NCBI GenBank assembly: GCA_022495995.1
Contig: JAFEMH010002563.1
Coordinates: 50,001-114,000, forward strand
Direction of reading: 5' to 3'
Origin: Adenophora triphylla var. japonica
Lineage: Eukaryota; Streptophyta; Magnoliopsida; Asterales; Campanulaceae
Length of the DNA stretch: 64,000 nt
Part shown: piece after piece, positions 20,485-32,117 of the stretch
Numbering within the stretch: the first letter of the stretch is position 1
How the letters are laid out: each line of letters opens with the position of its first letter
Position numbers and translations under genes: made by a program
The notes under the pieces: model-generated
Told to the model about the DNA's origin: nothing
The model's input: only the letters and a program-made list of their open reading frames with translations
Database searches by the model: none

Positions 20485-22125
20485 CCCGATGCATTACCTC
20501 TTTTGTTTGCCGCGCCGTCGAAGAATAACTGCCATCGATTGCCATTATCTATAACAAGAATCCCTTCATCTGGAAACTGGAGATCCGGTCCTCGGGATTC
20601 TGTACTGGGGAAATCAGCCAATTGATCAGCCAGAGTTTGTCCCTTGATTGACTTCCGGATCACATATTTGATATCAAACTCAGCTAAGAAGAAAGTCCAC
20701 TTTGCCCACCTGGTGGAAATGTTGCCTCTATCACCTTGAAACAGATATCTGATAGGATCCATCTTGGAGACCAGGTGCAGTGTGTGAGATAACATATAGT
20801 GCTTCAATTTTCCGACCACCCAAACCAAAGCTGCGCATGTCTTCTCGAGGGCAGAGTAGTTCAACTCGCTTCCTTGGAATTTACGACTGATGAAATATAT
20901 GGCATTCTCGATCTTGGAGTCCTTCTTTTCTTGCACTAGCATGGCTCCGATAGTTGTGTCTGTGACCGTCAGGTATAGAAGTAAAGGCTTGTTTCCGTGA
21001 GGTGGGCAGAGAATAGGAGGATTGACAAGGTAAACTTTGATTCTCTCGAAAGCTAGCTTACATTCTTCATTCCAGACCACTTCCTGATTCTTCTTCAATA
21101 GCTTAAAGATTGGCTCACATATGGAGGTCAGCTGGTTGATGAATCTGCTGATGTACTGCAAACGGCCCATGAAACCTTTCACTTCGGAGACAGTTCTGGG
21201 TGGCTTCATCTCGACAATCGCTTTGACTTTTCTGGGATCTACATCGATGCCTCTCTCTGTGACCATGTAGCCCAAAACTTTACCCCGGATGACCCCAAAA
21301 GTGCACTTGGCGGGATTTAGCCTCATGGAATGTTCCCGAAGTCTGTTGAAGAACTTCCTTAAATCTGTGAAGTGCTGCCCATCCGACCCTTTCGAGTGTA
21401 TAATCATATCGTCCACATACACTTTAATCTCCTTGTGGATCATATCATGAAACAGGGTGGTGACGGCCCTCTGGTAGGTAGCCCCAGCATTTTTCAACCC
21501 AAATGGCATCACAGTGTAACAATAATTGCCCCAAGGAGTGGTGAATGCTGTCTTGTCTTGATCTTCTTCGGCCATCTTAATCTGGTTATAACCCGCAAAA
21601 CCGTCGACAAAGGATTTGACTTCGTAGTTCGCAGTTGCATCTACCAGCATATCAATGTTTGGCAAGGGGAAGTCATCCTTGGGACTAGCCTTGTTAAGAT
21701 CCCGGAAGTCTACGCAAACTCGAACCTTCCCATTAGCTTTTGTGACCGTAACTATGTTTGCCAGCCAAGTTGGGTATTCAATCACCTTTATAAATCCCAC
21801 CCGTAAGAGTTTCTCAATCTCTTCTTTCACCTGCAAGGACCACTCCGGTTTTATCCGTCTCAACTTCTGCTTTATTGGTTTAATTTCTGGATCCAGGGGT
21901 ATCCGGTGCTCTACGATAGAAGTATCTAGCCCAGGCATGTCTTTGTAGGACCAGGCAAAGACGTCCATAAATTCTTTAAGCAACTCAATCAGGGCAATCC
22001 GTTCATCTCCGGAGAAGAAGCTACCAATCTGCGTTTCTTTGGGTTCTTCGGCTATTCCCAGGTTCACTGTTGTCAATACCTCATCGGCAGCTTGGGCCCG
22101 GCTTTCCTTTTGTTCGCAAACCTGC
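20472..22125 (-). pseudogene. Tat reverse transcriptase and first RNase H
   Basis: Open frame up to the left boundary of the nested Athila (22125). The target duplication CCTGC occupies 22121-22125. Domains in order: reverse transcriptase with PTWLANIVTVTKANGKVRVC, DFRDLNKASPKDDFPLPNID, MPFGLKNAGATYQR and the catalytic VYVDDMI; then RNase H (LYLTVTDTTIGAMLVQ, SALEKTCAALVW); then the start of the second RNase H. The frame breaks near 20480. No ATG is needed, since this is the interior of a polyprotein. The other half lies right of 32117, and the frame agrees across the two sides once the nested element and one copy of CCTGC are discounted. Confidence 0.85.
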
Positions 22126-23412
22126 TGGTGTGTCGTTAAACACCCAAATTAAAATTTTCCTACTCCCAAACCAAGTATAGTAGCAAGTAGAGTTCGTATC
22201 CACGGGGACGGGAAATATTTCTTTTGAGATAACGAAACGTAACGAGAAACAAAAAAAAGAGGCTTTGTTGAATTGATTTATCTAAGTACAAAATTTTAAC
22301 AACTAAATTAACTAGAAATAAAAGTAAAACAAAGTGAGACGGAGTTTTCACAAATAAGGTCAAAACTAAGAACTAGAGAAATAACAATATGAGAAGAATT
22401 TCCAATTCAAGGGGATGATTCAATTATGTCTTTGATCATGGGCTTCACAAGATAATCTTGCTCTTCAAGTACTCGACTATAAACTCATCCGGATAGCCAA
22501 GACAAGTTGGGATTCCCTAAAGTATTGACAGAACCTAGCATTCGATTAATCTTATCATTATTTAATTGGGCACACTAGGGATCCATATTAACAACAATAG
22601 CATTAAGTTCCATGGAAATAGCTGAACAAGATCAAAGCAATAGAGATAGCTACTATTACTCTAATCAAGAATGTAATTTCATTTAGACTAAGACTATTAT
22701 GATAGCACAACAATCTTGGCCTATTGCTCTAAATTAGTTTTAAGAGATTGCAAAATAGATAAGTTGTCAATTCATCTAATTCACAATTACCATAAAATAT
22801 GAAATGAAATCACAAATACTTGAACAATGGCAAGATTTAATAAACCCAAGCCTCACAAAAAAACATAATTTAATATAAAATCCCTTGAATTGGAAAGAAA
22901 GACTTAGCTACACATGGTTTGCTTCATAATCTTCATAATTGTTGTTCTTGCCAATTGCTAAGAGACATAAACTTGCTGGAAAACTACTAAAAATTACAAA
23001 GAGAAAATATTTTTTTATTGTGGGAAAAGATGAAAATAGTGCTGCTGCTGGAAGGATTTTTTTTTCCCTCTTTGTTGCCAATCCCTGAAGAGGAGAAAGT
23101 AACGTCCTTTTTGTAGGACTGATCTCTTCCATGGTCTTTTCCATTCCATAACTGATTGCTTCATTAAAAGGAACAAATGAATGGCTGACTCCTTTTGTGC
23201 TTCATGGCCTTCTATATTCAATGATTTCAGTTCCAAAAAATATTGGTAAATACTTTGCACCAAAAATTCCATTTTTAGCCTCCTTTTTGCTCAGATCCGA
23301 CATTTCATCCCCTACATCCAAAATATAACGAAAATTAGTCAAATACATGAATTACATAATCTTAAATGAGAGGAAATATGACATTAAAATATGTACAAAT
23401 AAAGATGTATCA
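22126..23412 (-). repeat. 3' LTR of nested Athila
   Basis: 1287 bp. It matches 30839-32117 with few differences, mainly a longer T-run near 23053 and scattered single changes. It follows the target duplication copy CCTGC. Confidence 0.9.
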
Positions 23413-24239
23413 AATTCCCCCACACCTAAATCATGCTTGCCCCCAAGTATGACTCAAACATAACCCACAATCCTAACCAAAAAAATGTTCCTACCACTCT
23501 TGGCTTGCAAATCTCCGTCCCTAATTTTTTTCCAAAACTTAATATGCACATAGGAGATTAAGCCAATTTCTTTCTAGAACAAGGAACATGTATTTGACTT
23601 GATTTTTTCAATAATACCTTTCCATTAGCCTTAAAAATGTATGGAATGCCATTGCAACTAACTTAACACCTCACGACATGGAAATATATAGAATTCACTC
23701 ATTCGCTCTATGCGTTTGCAGGCAAGTGTATAAACACTCCATATCAAAACATAATGCACCATTACCATAGGCTTGATAATATGCCAAGGTCTCCACATCA
23801 AAAATTTGAACTTATGCACTTAGGGACCTTGAAGGGTTGTAATGGGGCCATGGGGAAAAGGTATGATGGAAGGATGTGTTTTTAGTTGTACAAGTCAAGA
23901 AGATATGAAAAATATAAACTCCAAATATCAAAAACACCACACGGTCTTTTCCGCTTTTATTCACAACAATTCACATCTCCAAATCTTTCATAATGCACTT
24001 GGACCAGACAAAAAACTTTCTCAGCCCAATCTCAACACCAAAAGTACTACACCTCAATATCACAAAATGACCTCCCATGAATGAAAATTAGAACAAACGA
24101 ATGCAATGGAGGGAATATCATACCAACTTCACATCTCTTAAGACTACTCCTTATTCAAATGAATAACAAAGGAACATATAACATAACTATCAGAGATGTA
24201 CTGGACACTTTCAACACTTTTGATTTGCAGATTTTCTCT

Positions 24240-24270
<31 letters not shown>

Positions 24271-25406
24271 AAACTAAAACATATTTACAAATTCCAAGGG
24301 TCAATGATATCCCATGATTCCCAAGCAAATATTTTCCCAATTTCCTTGATTCTCTCTATTGAAGCACAAAAACCAACTTCAAATGCATTTCATTTTCATA
24401 TCATCTTGACAAGAGGGCTCAACATAGGGAATCAAAGAACGGGACAAGGTTTAAGGGAATATAAACAAAAGAACGGCTTCAAGCTTCAACAGGGCTTACT
24501 AACGGGCATACGGGTAATCAAACAAATGAAGGCCGACAAAAGGCTAATCCTAGAGTCCCTTATTTAGAGATGATGTGCACAAGCCCGAAGATGTCTCAAC
24601 CCGGCATTAAAAGCAAGTTCTAGAAGGGACACATTATGCTTGATCACACAACAAAGAAATTATGAGCATAAAAGATATATGCTTTTAAGGCCCAAAAGCT
24701 CACATTAAAGGGTGTTCGTGTGTTAACCTCGCACAATAGCATTCCATCTATTTTTAAAACTAATGGGTCATATGATCGCCAAATTTAGAACAAAGCCAAT
24801 GACCTCCCCCTTTCAAGATATTACACTTTATCTCCCATGGAACATGATAATTTTTGAAAAAAAAAATTAAGCACAAAAATTCGCAAGCCATGGTCACACC
24901 CCACCCCCACCCCCACACCTAGACTCTACATTGACCTCAATGGAGAATGCATATAATATATACATGAAACTAGAAACTAACAACTAACAACCTAGAAAAT
25001 AGTAAAAAGAAAATGAAAGCAAAATTAAAGCAAGATTTATTTACAAGAAAAAGTAAAGAAAAACGTCCCTGATCACTTTCGCTGAGTCTTGCGGCGGGGA
25101 GTTGACTGCCTAGAGTCGAGCAACTCCTCAACTTTTTCTGCCAAACTTTTATTAAAGACCTCTTGCCTTGCGAACCCTTCATGAATTAAAGCTTTCCAAC
25201 CGATCAAACTTACTATGAAGTTCTTCTCACACTTAAGCGTGATCACGCCTAAATCTCCCACAGCTACAGGCCTTCAAAAAAAAATCAGAACGAAACTAAC
25301 TCAAGAACAAATTTTTTAAAACAAAAAATTGAAATAAATAGATAAAATATCAAAATAAAAAAAACGCAATTGTTTATAGTCGTTATGCTCGACTTTCTCC
25401 TCTTTC
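23413..25406 (-). other. Non-coding 3' region of nested Athila
   Basis: About 2 kb between the pol stop and the 3' LTR. Contains the purine tract next to the LTR (23413-23426 complement), a CT/T tract at 24237-24269 and a C-rich CCCCACCCCCACCCCCAC run near 24899-24917. The position where some Athila elements carry an extra or env-like ORF shows no protein I recognise. Confidence 0.6.
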
Positions 25407-27293
25407 TCATTCCGACGAGTATCGGGGTAGTTCCAAATCCACCTCCTCTATGAAAGAAACATGTTCATCTTCATGGAACAACTTCAAACGTTGTCCATTC
25501 ACCTTAAACAATTTGTCCGTATCCAAACTTTTGATTTCCACGGTTCCGTAGGGAAAAACCTTAGTAACCATGAACGGACCAAGCCATTGAGAGCGTAACT
25601 TACCGGACATGAGTTTAAGTCGAGAATTGAAAAGCAAAACCTTATTTCCCTCCGCAAATTGCTTCCTTATGATTGAATGATCATGGAAAAGCTTGATTTT
25701 CTCCTTGTATATCCTCGAATTCTCATAAGCCTCCAAACGGATCTCTTCCAACTCTTGTAATTGGAATTTTCTTTGCACACCCGCTTCATCCATGCTCATG
25801 TTACAACGCTTCACCGCCCAGAAGGCTCTATGCTCAATCTCAATAGGCAAATGACAAGATTTCCCAAAAACCAACCTGTAAGGAGACATCCCAATTGGCG
25901 CTTTATAAGCTGTACGGTATGCCCAAAGAACGTCTTCCAAATGAAGACTCCAATCTTTTCTTCCCGAATTAACCGTCATTTCCAAAATGGATTTTATTTC
26001 ACGATTTGAAACTTTCGCCTGGCCGTTCGTTTGTGGGTGGTAAGCTGTGGCTACACGATGATGTACCCCATACTTCTTGAACAATGCTCCAACTGGCCTG
26101 TTGCAAAAATGAGTTCCTTGGTCACTAATAACCGCTCTTGGAGTACCAAACCTGCTGAAAATGTTAGCCTTGAGAAACCTAACAACAACAGCAGAGTCGT
26201 TAGTCCTAGTGGATATTGCTTCCACCCACTTCGACACATAATCAACGGCTAAAAGTATATACAAATTACCATAAGAAGAAGGGAAAGGTCCCATGAAATC
26301 CATACCCCAAACATCAAAAATTTCACAAATGAGAATAGGAGTTTGTGGCATCTCGTTTCTTTGAGACAAAGACCCTGTTCTTTGACAACGGTCACATTTT
26401 TTACAAAACACAAATACATCTTTAAACAATGTTTCCCAATAATAACCACTTTCCAAGATTTTTCTAGAAGTTCGTCTTGGACCAAAGTGACCACCACAAG
26501 CATAATTATGACAAATGGCTAAAATAGAATTATGTTCATTTTCCGGGACGCACCTTCGAACCATTTGGTCAGAACAAAATTTCCACAAGTGAGGTGCATC
26601 CCAGACATAATATTTAGCATCATGTTTAATCTTTTGCTTGCGTGATTTGCTAAGATCACTTGGTAAAGCTCTAGCAGTCAAATAATTAACTATATCAGCG
26701 TACCAAGGAATCATACCTTTCACCTCGCACAAATGCTCATCCGGAAATAATTCTGAAATGGGCAATGACTCGCCCTCTCTCACTAACCTGCTCAAATGAT
26801 CCGCTACAGGATTCTCAACTCCTTTCCGATCCTTAATCTCAATATCGAACTCTTGTAACAAAAGTGCCCATCTTATCAACCTTGGTTTCGACTCCTTCTT
26901 GGTCAAAAGGTACTTTAACGCTGCATGGTCGGAGTACACATAAACCATGGACCCAAGCAGGTATGCCCGAAACTTGTCCAAAGCAAATACAATTGCTAAG
27001 AACTCTTTTTCTGTGGTTGTGTAGTTACACTGAGCCGGATCCAAAGTCCTTGAAGCATAATATATAGCATGACTCTTCTTATCAATTCTTTGTCCCAAAA
27101 CAGCTCCCACAGCATAATTGCTTGCATCACACATGACTTCGAATGGCAAGTTCCAATCGGGAGGTTGAATGATTGGAGCTATTGTGAGCATGTTCTTCAA
27201 TCTGTCAAATGCCAACTTGCACTCTTCACTAAACTCAAAAACCACATCTTTTTGTAACAAGCGGGACATGGGTAGAGCAATCTTCGAAAAATC
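25407..27293 (-). pseudogene. Athila RNase H and integrase (catalytic Glu changed)
   Basis: Polyprotein C-terminal half. RNase [48 protein letters not shown]. Integrase: zinc region ([10 protein letters not shown]...[11 protein letters not shown]); core with [12 protein letters not shown] and VISDQGTHF; third catalytic site reads [12 protein letters not shown] where the family has NGQAEVSN, so the essential glutamate is lysine (a GAA to AAA type change near 26015). The C-terminal GPY-like part is [20 protein letters not shown]. The open frame begins after a frameshift near 27293-27305 that separates it from the reverse transcriptase. 620 aa are open. The integrase is predicted inactive. Confidence 0.85.
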
Positions 27294-27760
27294 CTTGATG
27301 AACCTGCATGTCCAAGAAAGGCTCGAACTTCTCGAACATTAGTAGGATATGGTAGACTCGAAATTAAATCAACCTTGGCTTTATCGACTTCTATCCCCCT
27401 AGAAGAAATTACATGTCCCAACACAATTCCCTCGGTAACCATGAAATGGCATTTTTCATAATTTAAAACCAAATTTGTATCTTTGCATCTTTTCAAAACT
27501 TTGGTCAAACTACCAAGACAATTATCAAATGAATTACCATAAACAGTAAAATCGTCCATAAAAATCTCAATGCATTTTTCAATGAAATCAGAAAAGATAC
27601 TAAACATGCACCTTTGGAACGTTCCCGGAGCATTACACAATCCAAAAGGCATTCGCCTAAATGCAAACGTTCCAAAAGGGCATGTAAAAGTAGTCTTTTC
27701 TTGATCTTCTTGTGCAATTGCTATTTGATAGTAACCAGAAAAACCATCTAAGATGATCCT
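27197..27760 (-). pseudogene. Athila reverse transcriptase, C-terminal part
   Basis: Contains LDGFSGY, the FGTFAFRRMPFGLCNAPGTFQRC motif region and the catalytic FMDDF, then the thumb/connection (FLGHAG) before a frameshift near 27300. It is separated from the N-terminal part by a deletion of about 20 codons plus a frame change near 27753 (the motif between RKDH and LDGFSGY is missing). No enzyme is expected from this copy. Confidence 0.8.
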
Positions 27761-30710
27761 TTCTTGTTGCTAAATTCAGCTTCCTCAAGTCAATGACCAT
27801 GCGCCACCCATTTTGCACCCTCATCGGCACCAACTCATTATTCTGATTTTGCACAACAGTGAGGCCGGTTCTCTTGGGTACCACATGGATTGGACTCACC
27901 CATTTACTGTCAGAAATAGGATAGATGATCCCAACATCCAAAAGTTTCAAAATCTCCTTCATTACCTCTTCTTTCATGACTGGATTCAACTTTCTTTGAG
28001 CATCTCTCACCGGTTTCGTACCATCTTCCAAATGAATTCGGTGCATGCAAATGGAAGGGCTTATTCCCTTAATGTCCGCCAATGTCCAGCCCATTGTTGT
28101 CTTGTTCTCCTTCAAAACCATGGCTAACCTGGCCTCTTGATCCTCATTCAGCTTGCTTGAGATGATGACGGGCAATGTCTCATTGTCTCCCAAGTAAATG
28201 TACTTCAAGTGCTCGGGTAATTCCTTCAGCTCTATTTTTGGAGCCTGCAAAACAGATGGTAACATCTTTTGACGGAACAAAGGAATATCATTACTGAATT
28301 CATTTACCCCCAAATTTGATTCCATTAATGATTCCGAGAATTCATGAGCTTCCTCTAATTCCTCTTCAATCGCTAAGTGTCCCTGCATATCAAAGCTCTC
28401 ACATCCAAAAGATTCATCAAAACCTTCTTGAACAATTGAATCAATAATATCAATAGAACAGACAGAATGATTTTCACTAGGGTACTTCATAGCATCAAAA
28501 ATGTTAAACTTGACAATCTCTCCATCAAACTCAACTGAAAGTGTTCCCTCATCTACATCAATTTTTGTTCGGGCTGTTTTCATAAAAGGCCGCCCCAATA
28601 AAATTGGCGCAGGTCGAGTCATTGAATCCTCTTCCATTTTAAGAATGTAAAAATCAGCCGGAAAGATTAATTCATCAACTTGCACAAGAACATCTTCCAC
28701 AACCCCTTCGGGGTAAGCATTAGAGCGATCCGCTAATTGGATAATAACTCTAGTTTCTTTCAAAGGCCCCAAATTCAAAGCATAATATATGGAATATGGC
28801 ATGACATTTATAGATGCACCTAGATCTAGCATGGCACGTTCTATTTTCATGCTTCCAATCACACAAGGCATAGTGAACATACCTGGGTCCTTGCATTTGT
28901 TTGGCAAATCCCTTTTGATCACGGCGGAGACATTCTCCCCCACACTTACTTTTTCATCACACTTCAACTTCCTCTTATTGGTGCACATCTCTTTCAAAAA
29001 TTTTGCATATTTCGGAATTTGTTTGATGGCATCCAAAAGAGGAATATTGATTTCAACCTTCCTGAATGTGTCAAGAATTTCTTTGTCGTGGTCCACCTTT
29101 TTAGAATTCGCTAACCTGCTTGGAAAGGGAGGAGCAACTACATTAGTACTAGAAAAGGTTGGTTTAGAATTGACCTTCTCCGTGCCTTGCGGTTCCTCTT
29201 CTTGAATCTCCATTTCCTTTTCCACTTCCTCATTTTCTTGTACAACTTTCTTTTCTACTGAATCAGTCCCAGATGGGATTTCTTTCCCACTTCTCAAAGT
29301 GATCACACTTGCATTCTCTCTTGGATTCACTTCCGGTTGTGAAGGCAACTTTCCCGAGTTTTGAGCTTCTAATCTCCCAACCGTGGTTGCTAGTTGACTG
29401 ATTTGAGTGCCCAAATTCTGCATTCCAGCCCTTGTTTCTTGCTGAAATTGTTGAGTGTTCAAGGCCAAAGCTTTCACAATTTCATCCAACGACATCCCCG
29501 AATTTGATGTTTGAGCTGGAATGTTTTGCCTTTGAAAATTCTGTTGTTGGTACCCTTGAGGTTCTCCTTGGTTTCCATAGCTCAGATTCGGATGATCTCT
29601 CCATCCCGGATTATAAGTGTTTGAAAAAAAATCATACTTCCGGTGAGGTTGGCCCGGAAATCCACCCATGGCATTCACTTGTTGATGATCATCTTGCAAA
29701 GATGGACAACTATCTGTAGGATGGCCTACCACCGAGCAAATCCCGCAAACATGAGTTGGAGATACTTTACCCACAACCAATTTCTCCACAAGCGAAGTCA
29801 AAGCATCAAGTCTATGATCAATTGCACTGGTGTTCACCTCACTCGCTGATTTCACAACACCATCATTCCGGGTTCCAAATTGTTGAGCATTCGCTGCCAT
29901 GTTTGCAATCAAGTTACGGGCTTCCACAGGAGTTTTACTAACCAAAGCCCTACCACTAGCAGCATCTATCATGTTTCTATCGAAGGTTTTGAGACCTTCA
30001 TAAAAATATTGAATGAGTAATTGCTCCGGAATCTGATGTTGAGGACAACTTGAACACAATTGTTTGAACCTCTCCCAATACTCATGCAATGTTTCTCCAT
30101 GTAGTTGTCTTATCCCACAAATGTCTTTCCGAATATTTGCTGCTCTCGAGGCCGGAAAGAACTTCTCCAAGAATTGCTTCTTCATCTCTGTCCATGTAGT
30201 AATTGACCCTGACGGAAGGTAGTAGAGCCAATCTTTAGCCTTATCGGCTAGAGAAAAGGGAAATGCCCTTAGAGAAATCTGCTCTTCAGTAACAGTTTGT
30301 GGTTTCATCGTTGAGCACACCACATGAAACTCCTTTAGATGCTTGCGTGGATCTTCACCTGCCAAACCACGAAAAGTAGGCAACAAATGAATTAGTCTGG
30401 ATTTTAGTTCAAAAGGTGCATCATTATTTTCAACTTGAATACATAAAGGATGTTGATTAACATCCGGATTAGCCAACTCCCTGAGAGTCCTTTGTGCCAT
30501 GGTTGTTTCCACTACTTTTTCCTCTTCAAATACTGTTTCGGTATCACTTGTATCACTATCCGAGCCAGACAAGTCCAATGCGACGTTCAGTCCAGGAGAT
30601 GACGTAGTGGCTTGTCTTTTTCGTGACTTGGTTTCTTTCCGTAATCTTTTTGCAGTTTTCTCTACCTCCGGATCATACACTAGTTCACCTGTACGAGAAG
30701 AACGAGGCAT
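27657..30710 (-). CDS. Athila gag-protease and N-terminal reverse transcriptase
   Basis: ATG at 30710 (MPRSSRTGELVYD), preceded by the tRNA-Asp primer site 106 bp upstream. 1017 aa remain open. Gag capsid domain at about residues 100-290 (AKDWLYYLPSGSITTWTEM); CX2CX4HX4C knuckle CGICSVVGHPTDSC near residue 325; NPGWRDHPNLSY signature. Aspartic protease near residues 640-760 (MLDLGASINVMPYSIYY, LADRSNAYPEGVVEDV, ILLGRPFMKTA). Start of reverse transcriptase with KWVSPIHVVPKRTGL and MVIDLRKLNLATRKDH. After this the frame is lost by a deletion, and the last 30 residues are out of frame. Gag and protease look complete and could still be made. Confidence 0.85.
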   Translation of the reverse strand: MPRSSRTGELVYDPEVEKTAKRLRKETKSRKRQATTSSPGLNVALDLSGSDSDTSDTETVFEEEKVVETTMAQRTLRELANPDVNQHPLCIQVENNDAPFELKSRLIHLLPTFRGLAGEDPRKHLKEFHVVCSTMKPQTVTEEQISLRAFPFSLADKAKDWLYYLPSGSITTWTEMKKQFLEKFFPASRAANIRKDICGIRQLHGETLHEYWERFKQLCSSCPQHQIPEQLLIQYFYEGLKTFDRNMIDAASGRALVSKTPVEARNLIANMAANAQQFGTRNDGVVKSASEVNTSAIDHRLDALTSLVEKLVVGKVSPTHVCGICSVVGHPTDSCPSLQDDHQQVNAMGGFPGQPHRKYDFFSNTYNPGWRDHPNLSYGNQGEPQGYQQQNFQRQNIPAQTSNSGMSLDEIVKALALNTQQFQQETRAGMQNLGTQISQLATTVGRLEAQNSGKLPSQPEVNPRENASVITLRSGKEIPSGTDSVEKKVVQENEEVEKEMEIQEEEPQGTEKVNSKPTFSSTNVVAPPFPSRLANSKKVDHDKEILDTFRKVEINIPLLDAIKQIPKYAKFLKEMCTNKRKLKCDEKVSVGENVSAVIKRDLPNKCKDPGMFTMPCVIGSMKIERAMLDLGASINVMPYSIYYALNLGPLKETRVIIQLADRSNAYPEGVVEDVLVQVDELIFPADFYILKMEEDSMTRPAPILLGRPFMKTARTKIDVDEGTLSVEFDGEIVKFNIFDAMKYPSENHSVCSIDIIDSIVQEGFDESFGCESFDMQGHLAIEEELEEAHEFSESLMESNLGVNEFSNDIPLFRQKMLPSVLQAPKIELKELPEHLKYIYLGDNETLPVIISSKLNEDQEARLAMVLKENKTTMGWTLADIKGISPSICMHRIHLEDGTKPVRDAQRKLNPVMKEEVMKEILKLLDVGIIYPISDSKWVSPIHVVPKRTGLTVVQNQNNELVPMRVQNGWRMVIDLRKLNLATRKDHLRWFFWLLSNSNCTRRSRKDYFYMPFWNVCI

Positions 30711-30815
30711 AAACCAGAAACAAGAAAATAATTTCGTTATTATTATTTATATATTTTTTTTTTGCTGCTGGATTTTTTTTCTATTTATCTATCAAAAGAA
30801 ATGAAATTACACCGT

Positions 30816-30833
30816 TCCCCGGCAGCGGCGCCA
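30816..30833 (-). other. Primer binding site of nested Athila, tRNA-Asp type
   Basis: Minus-strand TGGCGCCGCTGCCGGGGA, five bases from the LTR end at 30839. It differs by one base from the site in the other two Athila elements of the window (GCTG for GTTG). Confidence 0.85.
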
Positions 30834-30838
30834 AAATT

Positions 30839-32117
30839 TGGTGTGTCGTTAAACACCCAAATTAAAATTTTCCTACTCCCAAACCAAGTATAGTAGCAAG
30901 TAGAGTTCGTATCCACGGGGACGGGAAATATTTCTTTTGAGATAACGAAACGTAACGAGAAACAAAAAAAAGGGGCTTTATTGAATTGATTTATCTAAGT
31001 ACTAAATTTTAACAACTAAATTAACTAGAAATAAAAGTAAAACAAAGTGAGACGGAGTTTTCACAAATAAGGTCAAAACTAAGAACTAGAGAAATAACAA
31101 TATGAGAAGAATTTCCAATTCAAGGGGATGATTCAATTATGTCTTTGATCATGGGCTTCACAAGATAATCTTGCTCTTCAAGTACTCGACTATAAACTCA
31201 TCCGGATAGCCAAGACAAGTTGGGATTCCCTAAAGTATTGACCGAACCTAGCATTCGATTAATCTTATCATTATTTAATTGGGCACACTAGGGATCCATA
31301 TTAACAACAATAGCATTAAGTTCCATGGAAATAGCCGAACAAGATCAAAGCAATAGAGATAGCTACTATTACTCTAATCAAGAATGTAATTTCATTTAGA
31401 CTAAGACTATTATGATAGCACAACAATCTTGGCCTATTGCTCTAAATTAGTTTTAAGAGATTGTAAAATAGATAAGTTGTCAATTCATCTAATTCACAAT
31501 TACCATAAAATATGAAATGAAATCACAAATACTTGAACAATAGCAAGATTTAATAAACCCAAGCCTCACAAAAAAACATAATTTAATATAAAATCCCTTG
31601 AATTGGAAAGAAAGACTTAGCTACACATGGTTTGCTTCATAATCTTCATAATTGTTGTTCTTGCCAATTGCTAAGAGACATAAACTTGCTGGAAAACTAC
31701 TAAAAATTACAAAGAGAAATTATTTTTTTATTGTGGGAAAAGATGAAAATAGTGCTGCTGCTGGAATTTTTCCTCTTTGTTGCCAATCCCTGAAGAGGAG
31801 AAAGTAACGTCCTTTTTGTAGGACTGATCTCTTCCATGGTCTTTTCCATTCCATAACTGATTACTTCATTAAAAGGAACAAATGAATGGCTGACTCCTTT
31901 TGTGCTTCATGGCCTTTTATATTCAATGATTTCAGTTCCAAAAAATATTGGTAAATACTTTGCACCAGAAATTCCATTTTTAGCCTCCTTTTTGCTCAGA
32001 TCCGACATTTCATCCCCTACATCCAAAATATAACGAAAATTAGTCAAATACATGAATTACATAATCTTAAATGAGAGGAAATATGACATTAAAATATGTA
32101 CAAATAAAGATGTATCA
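30839..32117 (-). repeat. 5' LTR of nested Athila
   Basis: 1279 bp, near-identical partner of 22126-23412, followed by CCTGC (32118-32122), the right copy of the target duplication in the Tat pol frame. Confidence 0.9.

Larger units (their letters stand above)
22126..32117 (-). mobile_element. Athila-lineage Ty3/gypsy element nested in Tat pol
   Basis: 9.99-kb minus-strand element. LTRs 22126-23412 (1287 bp) and 30839-32117 (1279 bp) start TGGTGTGTCG and end GATGTATCA on the plus strand and are nearly identical. The target duplication CCTGC lies at 22121-22125 and 32118-32122. The primer site complement (minus-strand TGGCGCCGCTGCCGGGGA, 30816-30833) is tRNA-Asp type. The minus-strand purine tract GTGTGGGGGAATT lies next to the left LTR. 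It encodes gag-protease and pol, but pol has a deletion in reverse transcriptase, a frameshift and a lost integrase glutamate. A 2-kb non-coding region separates pol from the 3' LTR, and no env-like ORF is seen. Confidence 0.9.

Noticed and set aside
25073..25261. Possible small env-like ORF after nested Athila pol
   Set aside because: 62 aa, no signal peptide or membrane segment, and no similarity that I can recognise.
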